Below, one piece after another: positions 49,901 through 56,264 of a DNA stretch of 64,000 nucleotides; positions within the stretch are counted from its first letter, which is position 1, and every line of letters starts with the position of its first letter. The position numbers and the translations under genes are program-made. Where the stretch lies: contig JAKZAP010000005.1 of assembly GCA_023053575.1 (NCBI GenBank), positions 372,001-436,000 of the forward strand, given 5' to 3'. The notes beneath the pieces are model-generated. The model was not told the DNA's origin, ran no database searches, and saw nothing but the letters and a program-made list of their open reading frames with translations. This DNA is from Branchinecta lynchi (Eukaryota > Arthropoda > Branchiopoda > Anostraca > Branchinectidae).

Positions 49901-52900
49901 CGAAATTCTCCGTTGCATTACAATAGTCGGACTCTGGCCTCTGACAGCGTTGAGATGTTCTAATCATTAGGATATTACCATCCGATTTCGCAACAGGTTC
50001 TGTGAGAACCTAGCTTAAAGCCACACACAAAGCACACAATCCGATAAGACGGCGGATGCGAAATTTGCGTCACCGTCGGGAAACATGCATGAGAAAAATT
50101 TCGGAGCAAAGGAGGAAATTCGCATCCGACTGCGAAAATCGCACTGTGTTTGAACATGCATTAATGCATCACCACTGCACTCAAAGCTTTACATGTTACA
50201 AATCTTCAATTTTTCTTATTTGTAGGAAACGAAGGCTTTTCACATGACGGCAGCTCCTGGGTCGTACTTGGAAATCACCATACCCTGGCTCATCAGAGAC
50301 GATGGTTGTACAACTAAAGTCATAGGCCAGTTATTCCGCGTCGAAGCATGTACGAGCTTACAGGTAAGACGGATTTGTTTTTCCGTGACTATTACTATCC
50401 GAACGATAGTAAGATACAACATTTCAGCTCTACTTACAGAAGAAATTGGGAGCGCAAGGCGTATTCTCGCCTTTCCCCGAGAACTCCTCAGGGAATCGAA
50501 GAGAATGGCGAGAATACTCTATATGAAACGCAGTCCAAAACACGCCGGTGATCCTCAGGAAGAAGGAGTAAGCGTGTCCGTACGACTCAAACTCGATCAC
50601 TCAAATCCTGTGTCAATCAATCATCGCGATCTTTGGGAGCAGCTGCGACACCACCTCTGCCTTTCTTCCGCTAGATACCCGAAGAGGCCGGAGATTTTGC
50701 ATCGGCAAGGAGAGATAGTCATCAATAGTATAGAGGGAGTCACTCCACGCGGACTCGGCGTACAGAGAACAACGAGAACACGGCGAATGCTTCCAAAATG
50801 GATTTTCTCTGAACAAAAAAAATAAACAGTTGACGAAATTAGTCTGGATCCATTTTATTTTTGGTTTTCTTTATTCTGATTGTTTTTATTTTATTTTACA
50901 TTGCACCAACACCAGTCCTTTTTGATGATGGTGATGAAAATCGGAGCATTTCCCGTCCGTAGGGACTCGCGAGAATACGGGAGTGAATCCCCGGGACAAA
51001 CAAGAACGCGGGGACTCCTCGAGTGGAGTCCTCGGGGACGGAGAGTACGCCTATTGTCGAATCGCTGAAGGGATAGGTCACCTCGTCCGGCCTCATCCAT
51101 TGCCACGCCGAAATTTCGTTAGAATTAGTCTCAGATAACGTATTCGTTTAGACTACGGTTTGCAGCCAGTTCGGACTGAAAAGGAATGCCTGTGGACAGA
51201 CATCTTCTCATCCCGGGTAGGAGGAAGCCTTTATCTTGAAGAAACCTGACTTGTGGTGCGGCGAAGAGTATTTTTTCAGCCTGCCTCTTCGTGAGGATTC
51301 TTCCTGTTGCTTGCCTCCCTATTGGGAATCTATGATCAAGTGGTAACCTGCGGATCTGATTGTATTTGATGGTTCTAAACGGATAGGTACAGGTCAGCTG
51401 AGATTTCAGTTTTGAAGAGGAAGGACCCGGGCAGAGAATGACCGAAATATCGCCAAAATAAAGCCGCTTTCACATTGATGCGTCGTTGCGATGCTTTGCA
51501 TATGCATTTATCTTGCATTGCCTAGCGTATCTTTCACACGTGCGCGAGAAGCTTTTACGGTGTATGCGAATTTATGTTTCCATTTCTCGGTTTATTCTGC
51601 CGATTTTTCGTTATTTTCATCATTGTTAGGTTTTTCTTCAAAAACTTCAATTTTTCGCTGAAAAATCTGATGTATACGCGTCGACGCAATGCAAGAATAG
51701 AAGTTGGTTCTATTCTTGCGTTCTATTTGTCTGCGAAGCTCTACGTTGTGACGCCGCAAGCGCGACGCTGAAAGTTGCGTAACTCAGTGTGAAAGGCTCA
51801 ACGTGTCAGTGTGAAAGCGGCTTATATCTCAGCTGACTGATCGATTTAGTGTCGTCACGTATGATCCGCAGTCAGCTTGGGCTGAAGAAATACTTATAAA
51901 TGATTGATTTGTTATGTTTGCTACGTGCGCACGACATCTATGATGTCTTTTATCTTCTGACATTTCAGTTTCGCAATTTTGCTGAATGTGAGAGACTGGA
52001 GTTCTCTGTAAATATGCATTACCCTCGGATTTGGAACGACCATCAGGAGTGGACATTCACTATTGGCGGTTCACGAGTATCGACGTACATAGTGTATGAC
52101 CACAAGGACTTCTTTCAAGGTAAGTCCTGTACATTTAAAATGAATTCTGATTTGTTAGCTTCGCTTTTTCAGTTAGAAGGTTACAGCCTATCGTAACCGG
52201 AGAGGTGAGGTCCTCAAGGCGCCATAAATGGCGCGTAGAATGAAGCCTCTACAGTCATCACGAAGCTGTGCAGACCGAACAGTCTGATTCGCTTGACAGG
52301 ATACAGTTTAGAGCCCTCCTGGTAGTTTTCAAGTCCACTAAAGTACCGTATATAGATCCCCTTAATCCTTATAATTTAGAAATCCTGGTGAATCGCCGTG
52401 AAAAACTTTGGTTAGTGTTTGAAACTAAAATCTTGAATACTCCAGCACCACGTGATATCCTCCCCCCAGGTTTTTCAGTGGCAAGAGTAAGGCCTGAGAG
52501 AGTGGTAGCCCAGTCAGTACCCAGTTCCAGCCAATTAAACACACAACTACTCGTTACCTAAGAAGTAGTGTTCCCGCCTTCGTCAACCTTTTTAACTCGC
52601 ATCATTAATTTTATATAGAGTTGAATAATTTGTGTTATGTTTGAAAAGTCTTTGTTATATTCAGACTAGTGTAGAATTATCTTTATTATATAATTACTGT
52701 TAATATGGACAAACAGCTTGACCGTTGTATCGGTTTTGAAAATAAATTGAAAATAGAAAAATCAATGTTGTCATCCCATTGTATGCTGATGTCGTTTTGC
52801 AAGTAAAAATCATGTCCGAGGGTAATTTCGACCACTGAGAGTAATTTTGCGGAGACAGGCATTGAGCCTATCGCCCAATAGAACTGGGCTTGGGACCGGC

Positions 52901-54665
52901 TGCGGCGGAGTTTAATCTACCATGAGAGGTCGTCCATTGGTTTGCCGTGCGTAAACTCCAAGACTCCAAGATCGGTCTGGAGCAGAGATGGTTGAATCCG
53001 AACATGAAAGGATTAGAATCCGAATTCAGGGCTAGGTACGAATCCAATTCCGAATCCACCATTCATGCTGAGGATTTGAATCCGGAATCGAATTCGACAT
53101 TAACAAAAATCATGTGCATAGGTTATAGTTTAAAAAGCAGAGGTGACAAAAAGGTAGATAACGTGATAGATTACTGAGGACGGTTGCTGGTGTAGACCCA
53201 AAAATTGGATTGCCTAAGCTCACTGTGTAAAAATTGGGAAAATGGAAACCGTTTTGAGCGGATTCGTAAAATTGAGTGTTTCGAATCCGAGTCCTAATCC
53301 GGACTGACAAGCAGAAGATTCGAATCTGGCCAAAAGCACGAATCCTGGATTCGAATGCAGATTCGGATTTACCCATCTCTGGTCTGAAGTGGGAAAGATT
53401 CTTCTAGGTCAGCGTAATAACCACTTGTGTGTAAGCCTTCCAATTGGCAATTGCTTGCTATTATTTTGACTTATAAGGGAAGCAAGCTTGATTTCGCTGA
53501 GAATCTGTCGGTAGAGAAGATGCAAGAGCTGATCGAAGAGCCGCTTAACAAGTAAAATTTTTGTGTAAATAGTGTATAAAATTAGATGTGGGCGATGAAG
53601 CTAAACAAATCACTAGTACATTCTATAGTAAGTAGTAACTCGATTTCCATATTGTAACGAATATTTCCGGAGGCTGATAGCTTATATAGCCTACATGTTA
53701 TTGACCACCGATTTGCTGATATGAGATTCGGAATAGAATTCATTTACTGGTACAATATCTCTCCTCGAAAAATTCGAAGGAAAGACAACATCTTGACGAG
53801 AAGACCTTTAAAAAAATTGTCTGTTCTCTTGTCAATAGACGACTAATTCGGCTTGATTGCCTTGCTGACTGGATGCCATGGTGGGAAAGTCAGACACTGC
53901 TGGCCTCACATGTGTGGATCTACTCCCAAGGCTAAAAGTCCACTGTCAGAAATGTAATGATGCTTAAAACAATTTAAGGGTGACCATCCTTGCGTTAGTC
54001 TTTAAACTTAGACTCCTCAAGTGTTATGTTTTACGGAAACGTGGTCACTTCAAAAATACTCGGGGGTCCTTCGTAGGATTCAGCACAGGGATGTGCGTAC
54101 GTCCGTGCCTTAAACGGTATCAAACTTCTGACTGTGCTGTAACACTCTATGGCTGCATTCGGTTGAGGGACTATCACGTTTGCAACCCATCCTCTTGGAG
54201 GCCAAAAATACCAAATCTTTTAATCGTCTAAGCATTTTTTTTTTTTTTTTCAACTTCACCGCCTTGCATTATTCTTTCAGACCTCATATCTGATTGGTCC
54301 TCAAAGAGCATGCCTGATATCCTCCAGTTTATTCCCTATACTTGGCTCTTCACCGTCAAATTTACCGAGTTCGAGATTGTTATCCCGGCCAACCAGCATA
54401 ACTGGGTCGACTGCTCGTCACAGCACCAAGAAAACTTCTACGTCGGAGTCTGCGGGGACTTATTCGACTTGTCCTTCTCCCTTCCTTTCTGTGACTTCTT
54501 GCCAGAGGTGACGGAGCTGAAGCTCTGGATTCAGGGCGAGGTCTTGGAGTTATACCTTTACCTACCGCCAGTGAACACGAATCGTGACTTGCTGCAGTCC
54601 TTGATGCAGGAGGGGAAGTATGTGGAGATGCCAGGACATCCTCCTTTCACCAAAATTAAGAATAG
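28681..54665 (+). CDS. BLTP1: BLTP1/tweek-like bridge-like lipid transfer protein, spliced 5' part (whole span)
   Basis: Ten coding exons (28681-28921, 35319-35462, 36075-36352, 38106-38252, 43547-43759, 45521-45619, 47795-47902, 50226-50363, 51969-52119, 54281-54665) have AG/GT borders and matching phases, and join into 1904 nt (634 codons plus 2 nt) with no stop. The product aligns by eye along its whole length with the N-terminus of human BLTP1. Shared blocks include VQDGFVIFKWW, FELHVFNRS, MGEGFV, GPWTDRQRD, PGSYLEI, YPRIWN and ANQHNWVDCS. Members of this family are very long rod-shaped proteins with a hydrophobic groove that carry phospholipids between the ER and other membranes. Fly tweek mutants have synaptic vesicle recycling defects. 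A membrane segment at residues 36-61 fits the ER anchor. The C-terminal majority of the protein is outside the window. The reading frame is intact and looks functional. Confidence 0.95.
29152..30574 (-). mobile_element. Family A hairpin-ended repeat, longest copy
   Basis: It begins with a T-run and TTTTGGGATCCCAAAACG and ends GGAATCCCATCGACACCTTT then GGTC. Inside are units of about 130-140 bp (GTAAGAAGACATGCTGA ... CCGGAATCCGG) starting near 29401, 29541, 29672 and 29808. A block of about 330 bp (29640-29940) is duplicated again at 29960-30290. It lies in BLTP1 intron 1. Confidence 0.85.
31007..32810 (-). mobile_element. Family B hairpin-ended repeat with many poly-G runs
   Basis: The hairpin end is TATGGCACTTG...CAAGTGCCATATACC at 31007-31043. 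Modules with GGACGATGAAACTTGGCA, CAGGGACCCGATCA and TCGAACGGGYGATCGGAT repeat across the element with G-runs of 10-17 between them. A large proline-rich minus-strand frame (31634-32455) is a by-product of the G-runs. The end at 32830-32890 matches 63960-64000. Confidence 0.75.
33410..33548. repeat. Short foldback element (GTGCACAC)
   Basis: TACGTGCACACATAATCC and, inverted at the right, TACGTGCATACAAAGCCGAT form imperfect TIRs. The interior (GATTTCGCATGCGAAATT) is palindromic. A relative lies at about 49950-50160 with GCGGATGCGAAATTTGCG and GACTGCGAAAATCG. Confidence 0.6.
33690..34352 (-). mobile_element. LINE 3' fragment with zinc-knuckle-like motif
   Basis: A 196-codon minus-strand frame ends with CPMCGKVDEDVFHFMCEC, the C-x2-C...H-x4-C pattern found at the C-terminus of many non-LTR retrotransposon proteins. 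Downstream on that strand is a short 3' UTR ending in (ATTC)n at 33688-33705. The RT core is missing (5' truncation). The frame is open, suggesting a fairly recent insertion into BLTP1 intron 1. Confidence 0.8.
34561..35008. mobile_element. TTAA-type (piggyBac-like) MITE
   Basis: TTAA flanks both ends (34557-34560, 35009-35012). The TIRs start AGTTTAACTGAAAA on the left; the right end is the inverse of AGTTTAACCGAAAAG. It is homologous along its length with 55445-55887. TTAA duplication is typical of piggyBac-like elements; there is no transposase. Confidence 0.8.
35085..35260. repeat. CGGCGAGAATACGCC repeat family
   Basis: ATGATGGTGATGG then GGACTC and CTCGGGGAACGGCGAGAAT recur at 50920-51060 in the same order. 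An inverted piece (AAGGCGTATTCTCGCC) lies at 50457-50475. The copy lies just upstream of exon 2. Confidence 0.6.
35319..35462 (+). CDS. BLTP1: BLTP1 exon 2 (residues 81-128)
   Basis: The acceptor CGTTTCAG lies directly before the exon and the donor GTAAAA directly after it. The translation contains GKIMF, YISEDLNIRVQDGF and VIFKWWRP (residues 90-120). This is the most recognisable N-terminal block of BLTP1 proteins and opens the lipid-carrying groove just behind the membrane anchor. The exon enters in phase 1 and leaves in phase 1. It has no start codon of its own and would be missed by a simple open-frame search. The intron upstream is 6.4 kb and full of repeats. Confidence 0.93.
36075..36352 (+). 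CDS. BLTP1: BLTP1 exon 3 (residues 129-221)
   Basis: A poly-T tract and CAG precede 36075, and GTAAGT follows 36352. The translation carries FELHVFNRSWLYAELEELFDLEP (written in two parts: residues 144-152 FELHVFNRS, then a Leu/Glu-rich stretch). This matches the family segment with a conserved N-R-S and an acidic helix. After it comes a variable basic/glycine linker (around residues 170-200) and then FPAIKIHLFS, which leads into the next beta segment. The exon ends in phase 0. The intron before it is only 612 bp, the shortest in the gene. Confidence 0.93.
36440..38100. other. Intron 3, no recognised element
   Basis: Around 36500-36720 there are imperfect inverted pieces (AACATCAATGTG, ATCGATGTTAAAC), but no clear element borders. 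The rest shows no repeat family or open frame that I can support. Confidence 0.4.
38106..38252 (+). CDS. BLTP1: BLTP1 exon 4 (residues 222-270)
   Basis: The acceptor TTGTTCAG is at 38098-38105 and the donor GTAAAT follows 38252. The exon is 147 nt, in phase 0 at both ends. The translation runs CRFVFGNRLSPATLVVSVEE and continues with ALYTTK and DPFMHAV. It aligns with the conserved GRLAFGN...TYTTKP...DQFMH stretch of human BLTP1. A longer open frame overlaps in another register, but only this frame joins the neighbouring exons and matches the family. A foldback repeat lies about 230 bp downstream in the intron. Confidence 0.92.
38456..38850. repeat. Foldback region after exon 4
   Basis: TTTGCCTTTTT and AAAAAGGCAAA form a hairpin at about 38458-38483. 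CGACTTTCGCCTTTTCCC at 38488-38505 pairs, imperfectly, with the inverse of 38815-38842 (GAAAAGGGGAAGGCAAAAGT). Probably a foldback or MITE; the ends are not settled. Confidence 0.5.
39717..42080 (-). mobile_element. Family B hairpin-ended repeat, long copy
   Basis: It begins with a T-run and TATGGCATTTG...CAAGTGCCATAG. Modules of roughly 330-440 bp repeat, each with GACGATG(A/C)AACT-GG and TCTTGAACGGGYGATCGGAT-type motifs. An (AAGT)n LINE tail with TTATTTGTAACCCGCC interrupts it at about 41420-41530. Poly-G runs occur near 40500, 40790 and 41760. Confidence 0.75.
42800..43487. mobile_element. hAT-like element with nested MITE
   Basis: The left end TAGTGGTTCCCAACC and the right end (inverse) CAGTATTTCCCAACTAGGG form TIRs. 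TAGTAGGG (42792-42799) and CAGTAGGG (43488-43495) are an 8-bp duplication with one mismatch. It carries a second element at 43126-43430. It lies about 60 bp upstream of BLTP1 exon 5. Confidence 0.8.
43126..43430. mobile_element. PIF/Harbinger-like MITE nested in hAT-like element
   Basis: The ends are GACCGTGTTCCACCC and, inverted, GAGCGTGTTCCATCC, with TTA on both sides (43123-43125, 43431-43433). A 3-bp TWA duplication and a G-starting TIR fit PIF/Harbinger. The interior repeats TAGTTACTATTAGTTACTAT and related palindromes. Confidence 0.75.
43547..43759 (+). CDS. BLTP1: BLTP1 exon 5 (residues 271-341)
   Basis: The acceptor TTGTTGTAG ends at 43546 and the donor GTAAGA starts at 43760. The 213-nt exon is in phase 0 at both ends. 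It encodes APRYMGEGFVILSSN and YFRMDEAGLVP (residues 286-315), aligning with the PRLMGEGFV...MDEPGLVPE block of BLTP1. The C-terminal part (LVNGETEELRPP) lies in a region that varies between species. A 0.7-kb hAT-like element with a nested MITE ends only about 60 bp upstream, leaving little room between it and the branch point and polypyrimidine tract. Confidence 0.93.
44640..45480. repeat. Three tandem units; the first holds a MITE
   Basis: A unit with AAACTTAACGGTCGT, CTGTCTACGTCGTTA and TAGCTAATGTA occurs at 44670-45178 (interrupted by 44749-45111) and 45345-45480. A shorter copy lies at 45185-45290. The uninterrupted third unit shows the sequence before the MITE insertion. Confidence 0.75.
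44749..45111. mobile_element. hAT-like MITE (CAGAGCAAAATAACAC), copy 1
   Basis: The left end CAGAGCAAAATAACAC and the right end GTGTTATTTTGCTCTG are perfect 16-bp inverse complements. The flanks GTTTCAAC (44741-44748) and GTTTCGGT (45112-45119) derive from GTTTCGAC in the empty paralogous unit near 45411. It is 363 bp and non-coding. Confidence 0.88.
45521..45619 (+). CDS. BLTP1: BLTP1 exon 6 (residues 342-374)
   Basis: The exon follows TTTTTCTTGTAG and precedes GTATGT, is 99 nt long and is in phase 0 at both ends. It encodes CGKGTNFSYGPWTDRQRD and then FYPQSYQ. This closely matches the CGKGTDFNYGPWADRQRD...FFPPDYQ block, one of the most conserved parts of the family. The exon is too short to be found as an independent open frame; the splice borders, phase and protein match support it. 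A mariner-like short element begins 64 bp downstream. Confidence 0.94.
45683..46094. mobile_element. Tc1/mariner-like MITE with TA duplication
   Basis: GTCGCGTTTTTT at the left and AAAAAACGCGAC at the right form a 12-bp perfect TIR that continues imperfectly (ACAGATCGACTGG against GCAATCGCTTGG). TA flanks both ends (45681-45682, 46095-46096). The interior repeats GATCGACTGG and CCAGTCGA. The open frames over it arise from these inverted repeats. Confidence 0.75.
46399..47145. mobile_element. hAT-like element with perfect TSD and nested foldback
   Basis: The ends are CAGGGTTGCCAAG and, inverted at the right, TAGTGTTGCCAAG. TAGAGAAG occurs at 46391-46398 and 47146-47153, a perfect 8-bp duplication. 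The left TIR resembles that of 16430-16698. A separate foldback lies at 46462-46726. Confidence 0.85.
46462..46726. mobile_element. Foldback MITE nested in hAT-like element
   Basis: Arms of about 45 bp (ACGGTGCAGAACGGATAA... and ...TTATCCGTTCTGCACCGT) are near-perfect inverse complements, at 46462-46507 and 46681-46726. They enclose 170 bp of unrelated sequence. Confidence 0.8.
47795..47902 (+). CDS. BLTP1: BLTP1 exon 7 (residues 375-410)
   Basis: The acceptor TTTTCTCCCAG ends at 47794 and GTAAGT begins at 47903. The exon is 108 nt, phase 0 to phase 0. The translation PTRPPIPGEKR...FDIRVSMLNEATMDILFSKQR aligns with the QPGRPRQILAFELRMNIIADATIDLLFTKNR region of human BLTP1 (pieces shown; residues 375-410). 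The D-I/L-LF motif and the basic end are kept. About 90 bp downstream the intron holds the start of a MITE carrying a nested LINE fragment. Confidence 0.92.
47991..49197. mobile_element. hAT-like MITE (CAGAGCAAAATAACAC), copy 2, split by a LINE
   Basis: The left end CAGAGCAAAATAACACTAGG matches copy 1; the right end is GTGTCATTTTACTCTG. The flanks TTGCAATT (47983-47990) and TGGCAAGT (49198-49205) match at 6 of 8 positions. MITE sequence is 47991-48032 and about 48965-49197, matching copy 1 except for the LINE insert at the GCGATATA site. Confidence 0.85.
48033..48964 (+). mobile_element. LINE fragment with RT core, nested in MITE
   Basis: A 273-codon frame (48043-48864) encodes GLRQGGVLSPLLYAVYVD, FADDLVILSPS and YVSEFKYLGF, the RT motifs around the catalytic YADD-type box of non-LTR retrotransposons. 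The upstream RT half and endonuclease are missing (5' truncation). The fragment ends in (TTA)n at about 48945-48964, as LINE 3' tails do. The open frame suggests a recent insertion. Confidence 0.9.
49950..50160. repeat. Relative of the GTGCACAC foldback
   Basis: GCGGATGCGAAATTTGCG, GGGAAACATGCATG and GACTGCGAAAATCG match 33440-33535 in order. It ends about 65 bp upstream of BLTP1 exon 8. Confidence 0.55.
50226..50363 (+). CDS. BLTP1: BLTP1 exon 8 (residues 411-456)
   Basis: The acceptor TTATTTGTAG ends at 50225 and the donor GTAAGA begins at 50364. The 138-nt exon is in phase 0 at both ends. It encodes APGSYLEITIPWLIRDDG and continues to VIGQLFRVEACTSLQ, matching the GAGSYLEINIP...IKGQLLHVDATTSMQ block. 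A longer open frame runs on past the donor for over 400 nt, but the downstream part is repeat sequence (an inverted copy of a family also seen near 5.4 and 17.1 kb) and does not match the protein family. Confidence 0.93.
50425..51110. repeat. Mixed repeats after exon 8
   Basis: 50430-50540 and 50920-51060 hold inverted and direct copies of the CGGCGAGAATACGCC family (see 35085-35260). 50545-50690 holds an inverted family C piece (ATCGCGATCTTTGGGAGCAG). The frame running through from exon 8 is not coding beyond 50363. Confidence 0.55.
51461..51823. mobile_element. MITE with AAGCCGCTTTCACA ends
   Basis: AAGCCGCTTTCACATTGA at the left pairs with the inverse of the right end, AAGCCGCTTTCACACTGA. 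ATA stands on both sides (51458-51460, 51824-51826). The end type and 3-bp duplication fit PIF/Harbinger-like MITEs. It is 363 bp, in the intron just before exon 9. Confidence 0.8.
51969..52119 (+). CDS. BLTP1: BLTP1 exon 9 (residues 457-507, last codon split)
   Basis: The exon follows TGACATTTCAG and precedes GTAAGT, entering in phase 0 and leaving in phase 1. It encodes FRNFAECERLEFSVNMHYPR and IWND...EWTF, ending in DHKDFFQ. This aligns with YRTLLEAEMLAF...YPRIWN...QKNFF of human BLTP1. The split codon is completed as GAC (D507) by the next exon, giving FFQ-DLI as in the family (FFT-DLI). A MITE with TIRs ends 145 bp upstream, and a LINE fragment follows from about 52260. Confidence 0.93.
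52260..52765 (+). mobile_element. LINE 3' fragment
   Basis: The frame at 52268-52561 reads EQSDSLDRIQFRALLVVFKS and RREKLWLVFETK, the post-RT region also seen on the minus strand at 26962-27480 (same family). After the stop there is a 3' UTR ending in AAATAAATTGAAAATAG at about 52740-52760. The RT core is lacking. Confidence 0.8.
52983..53381. mobile_element. hAT-like MITE (CAGAGATGG) rich in GAATCCGAAT
   Basis: The left end CAGAGATGGTTGAATCCGAA and the right end (inverse) CAGAGATGGGTAAATCCGAA form TIRs. GTCTGGAG (52975-52982) and GTCTGAAG (53382-53389) match at 7 of 8 positions. The interior is built of GAATCCGAAT-like repeats in both directions, which also explains the frames seen over it. 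Confidence 0.85.
53390..54280. other. Intron 9 remainder, no recognised element
   Basis: I see no clear repeat borders or coding sequence. An 83-codon frame at 53980-54231 has no recognised domain. Confidence 0.4.
54281..54665 (+). CDS. BLTP1: BLTP1 exon 10 (residues 507-634; last exon seen)
   Basis: The acceptor ATTCTTTCAG ends at 54280 and GTAAGT starts at 54666. The translation contains DLISDWSSKSMPDILQFIPY, TWLFTVKF, ANQHNWVDCSS, QENFYVGVCGD and LSFSLPFCDFLPE. This is the family's highly conserved ...PYTW...ANQHNWIDCS...DFSLPFTDF stretch. The exon leaves in phase 2, so the coding sequence must continue. The next expected segment (a GW-x-CW motif followed by conserved Trp-rich sequence in human) was not found before 64000. 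The next intron is therefore over 9 kb, or a short exon was missed. Confidence 0.94.
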
Positions 54666-54982
54666 GTAAGTGAAATATTCGGTTGCCCGAACTTACCTGA
54701 GGAACGACAGTATTACTCCTCTAGCACAGCTGTGACCCATTATTTATATGGAGTAGTAAACAAATAAACTTTGCGGCGCTTTCTCGTGCCGGATTCGTAG
54801 TTTAATTCACTATCTGTCAATTGTAAATATTATATTCTTTTATATGAACTGGTTTTGATTTGACGAACGTCTTCAATGCTTATTGTTGTTTTTTTCTTTG
54901 AATTTTGTGTCTATAGATAGATAGATAGATAGATTTATTTGCTCTAAAAAGCCACAAGGGCCATTGCCCTATGACAGCGAAA

Positions 54983-56264
54983 ATAATAATAATAATAATA
55001 ATTTATTTCTGACCCATCACACACTCACAAAGAGAAAGACGGAGTATGAATACGAAAAGAGGAAAAAGTAATATACAGAAAGACACAACACCATACAATA
55101 AGCACACGAAACCAATTTTTAACAAATTAACCTAATAATAAAAAAAAAGAAAACAAAAAAAAAAATAATCCCTTCCAAGGGTGGTTGGAATTATTTTCTG
55201 ACACCTTAAGAAAAAGTTTGTCTGCAGCATCAAGAGGATCCGACTAGTTGTATCTCTCCCGCAGTCTACAGTTCCTTGTCCAAGGCGGTACCCGAATGAG
55301 AAACTCTGCATTTTTGAAGTAAGCCCTTCTAATTTTTGTTTTATCCGATGGAGTTAGTATGTCCCGGAAAGGAACCAAGTATAGAACATGCGGTAGAGAT
55401 ACAGTATTATACACTTTTGCAATTGTGGCGTTTACCAAGATTAAAGTTTAACTGAAAAGCAAACTTATGTTTGTATCATTTAGTTGAATACACTGAGTTA
55501 TTTAGATTCTGCTAAGAGATTTTTTTATTTTCCGCTATCTGCTCTAGTAGCGAGGTCCAGAAAATCTACGGCTGTCCTCACAGCTCAAATTCCACTATGA
55601 CGCGGAATATCTGAATCTGAAGACAAACGCGGCTTTTTAGTGGGCGGTGATAAGCTTGGTGAAGACTGCTTAGTGCCTGAACAAAAAAGTTTCAAAAATC
55701 TTTTTCGTCAAGCATACGACACGGGTAGTACCACAAATCTGATAGGGAAATTCCACTATTTGAAAACTGATTATTCGTGAATAGCGGAGCAACGAAGTAA
55801 CGCATTTTCATCGGGTCTTCAAGCCTCTTTAAGTGAATAGGTGAGGGGTAACAAGACTGTGCCATCTCTGCCCTTTTCAGTTAAACTTTAAGCTGTGCTC
55901 CAACAGCACCATCATACGAATTACATATCTTACGCTCAGTTGGAGCGATAAGTAATTTCCGAGTCGACTTTAGGGAAGTACCAATAGGTAATCCAAGATA
56001 TACAAGTTCCTGCGATGGTTTGACAACAGAATCACGGGGGCTCACTGTGTCTGGGGTTTCAGATCGGTGGAAATTAAATAATAACACTTGAGACTTAGCC
56101 GCATTTAAAGGAAGACCGATTTCATTGAAATTTCGTTATAACTTTTTTCCAAACTAAACACAGCCCTACTTAGATTAAGAACTTCATCCGCATAACTTAA
56201 AATAGACACACTGACACCATTCACGCAAGGGGACAAAACAACAATCGGCTTTGTCCGACGCATG
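54983..56264 (-). mobile_element. LINE fragment, interrupted by a TTAA element
   Basis: On the minus strand, 56264 to 55892 encodes GVSVSILSYADEVLNLS (YADE in place of YADD) and ELVYLGLPIG. After the inserted element, 55440 to 55244 encodes IRRAYFKNAEF...VPPWTRN, the LINE C-terminal region. The 3' UTR ends in (AATAAT)n at 54983-55003. Removing the insert joins the two halves with a small frame offset. The 5' side is cut by the family B copy at 56265. Confidence 0.8.
55445..55887. mobile_element. TTAA-type (piggyBac-like) MITE nested in LINE
   Basis: TTAA lies on both sides (55441-55444, 55888-55891). The TIRs are AGTTTAACTGAAAAG and its exact inverse CTTTTCAGTTAAACT. It is homologous to 34561-35008 and its insertion splits the LINE reading frame. 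Confidence 0.88.

Noticed and set aside
50364..50825. Continuation of the exon 8 open frame past the splice donor
   Set aside because: The consensus donor GTAAGA, loss of family similarity and presence of known repeats show that it is intron.
53110..53376. 88-codon minus-strand frame with Arg/Ile/Ser repeats
   Set aside because: It translates the GAATCCGAAT array of a MITE.
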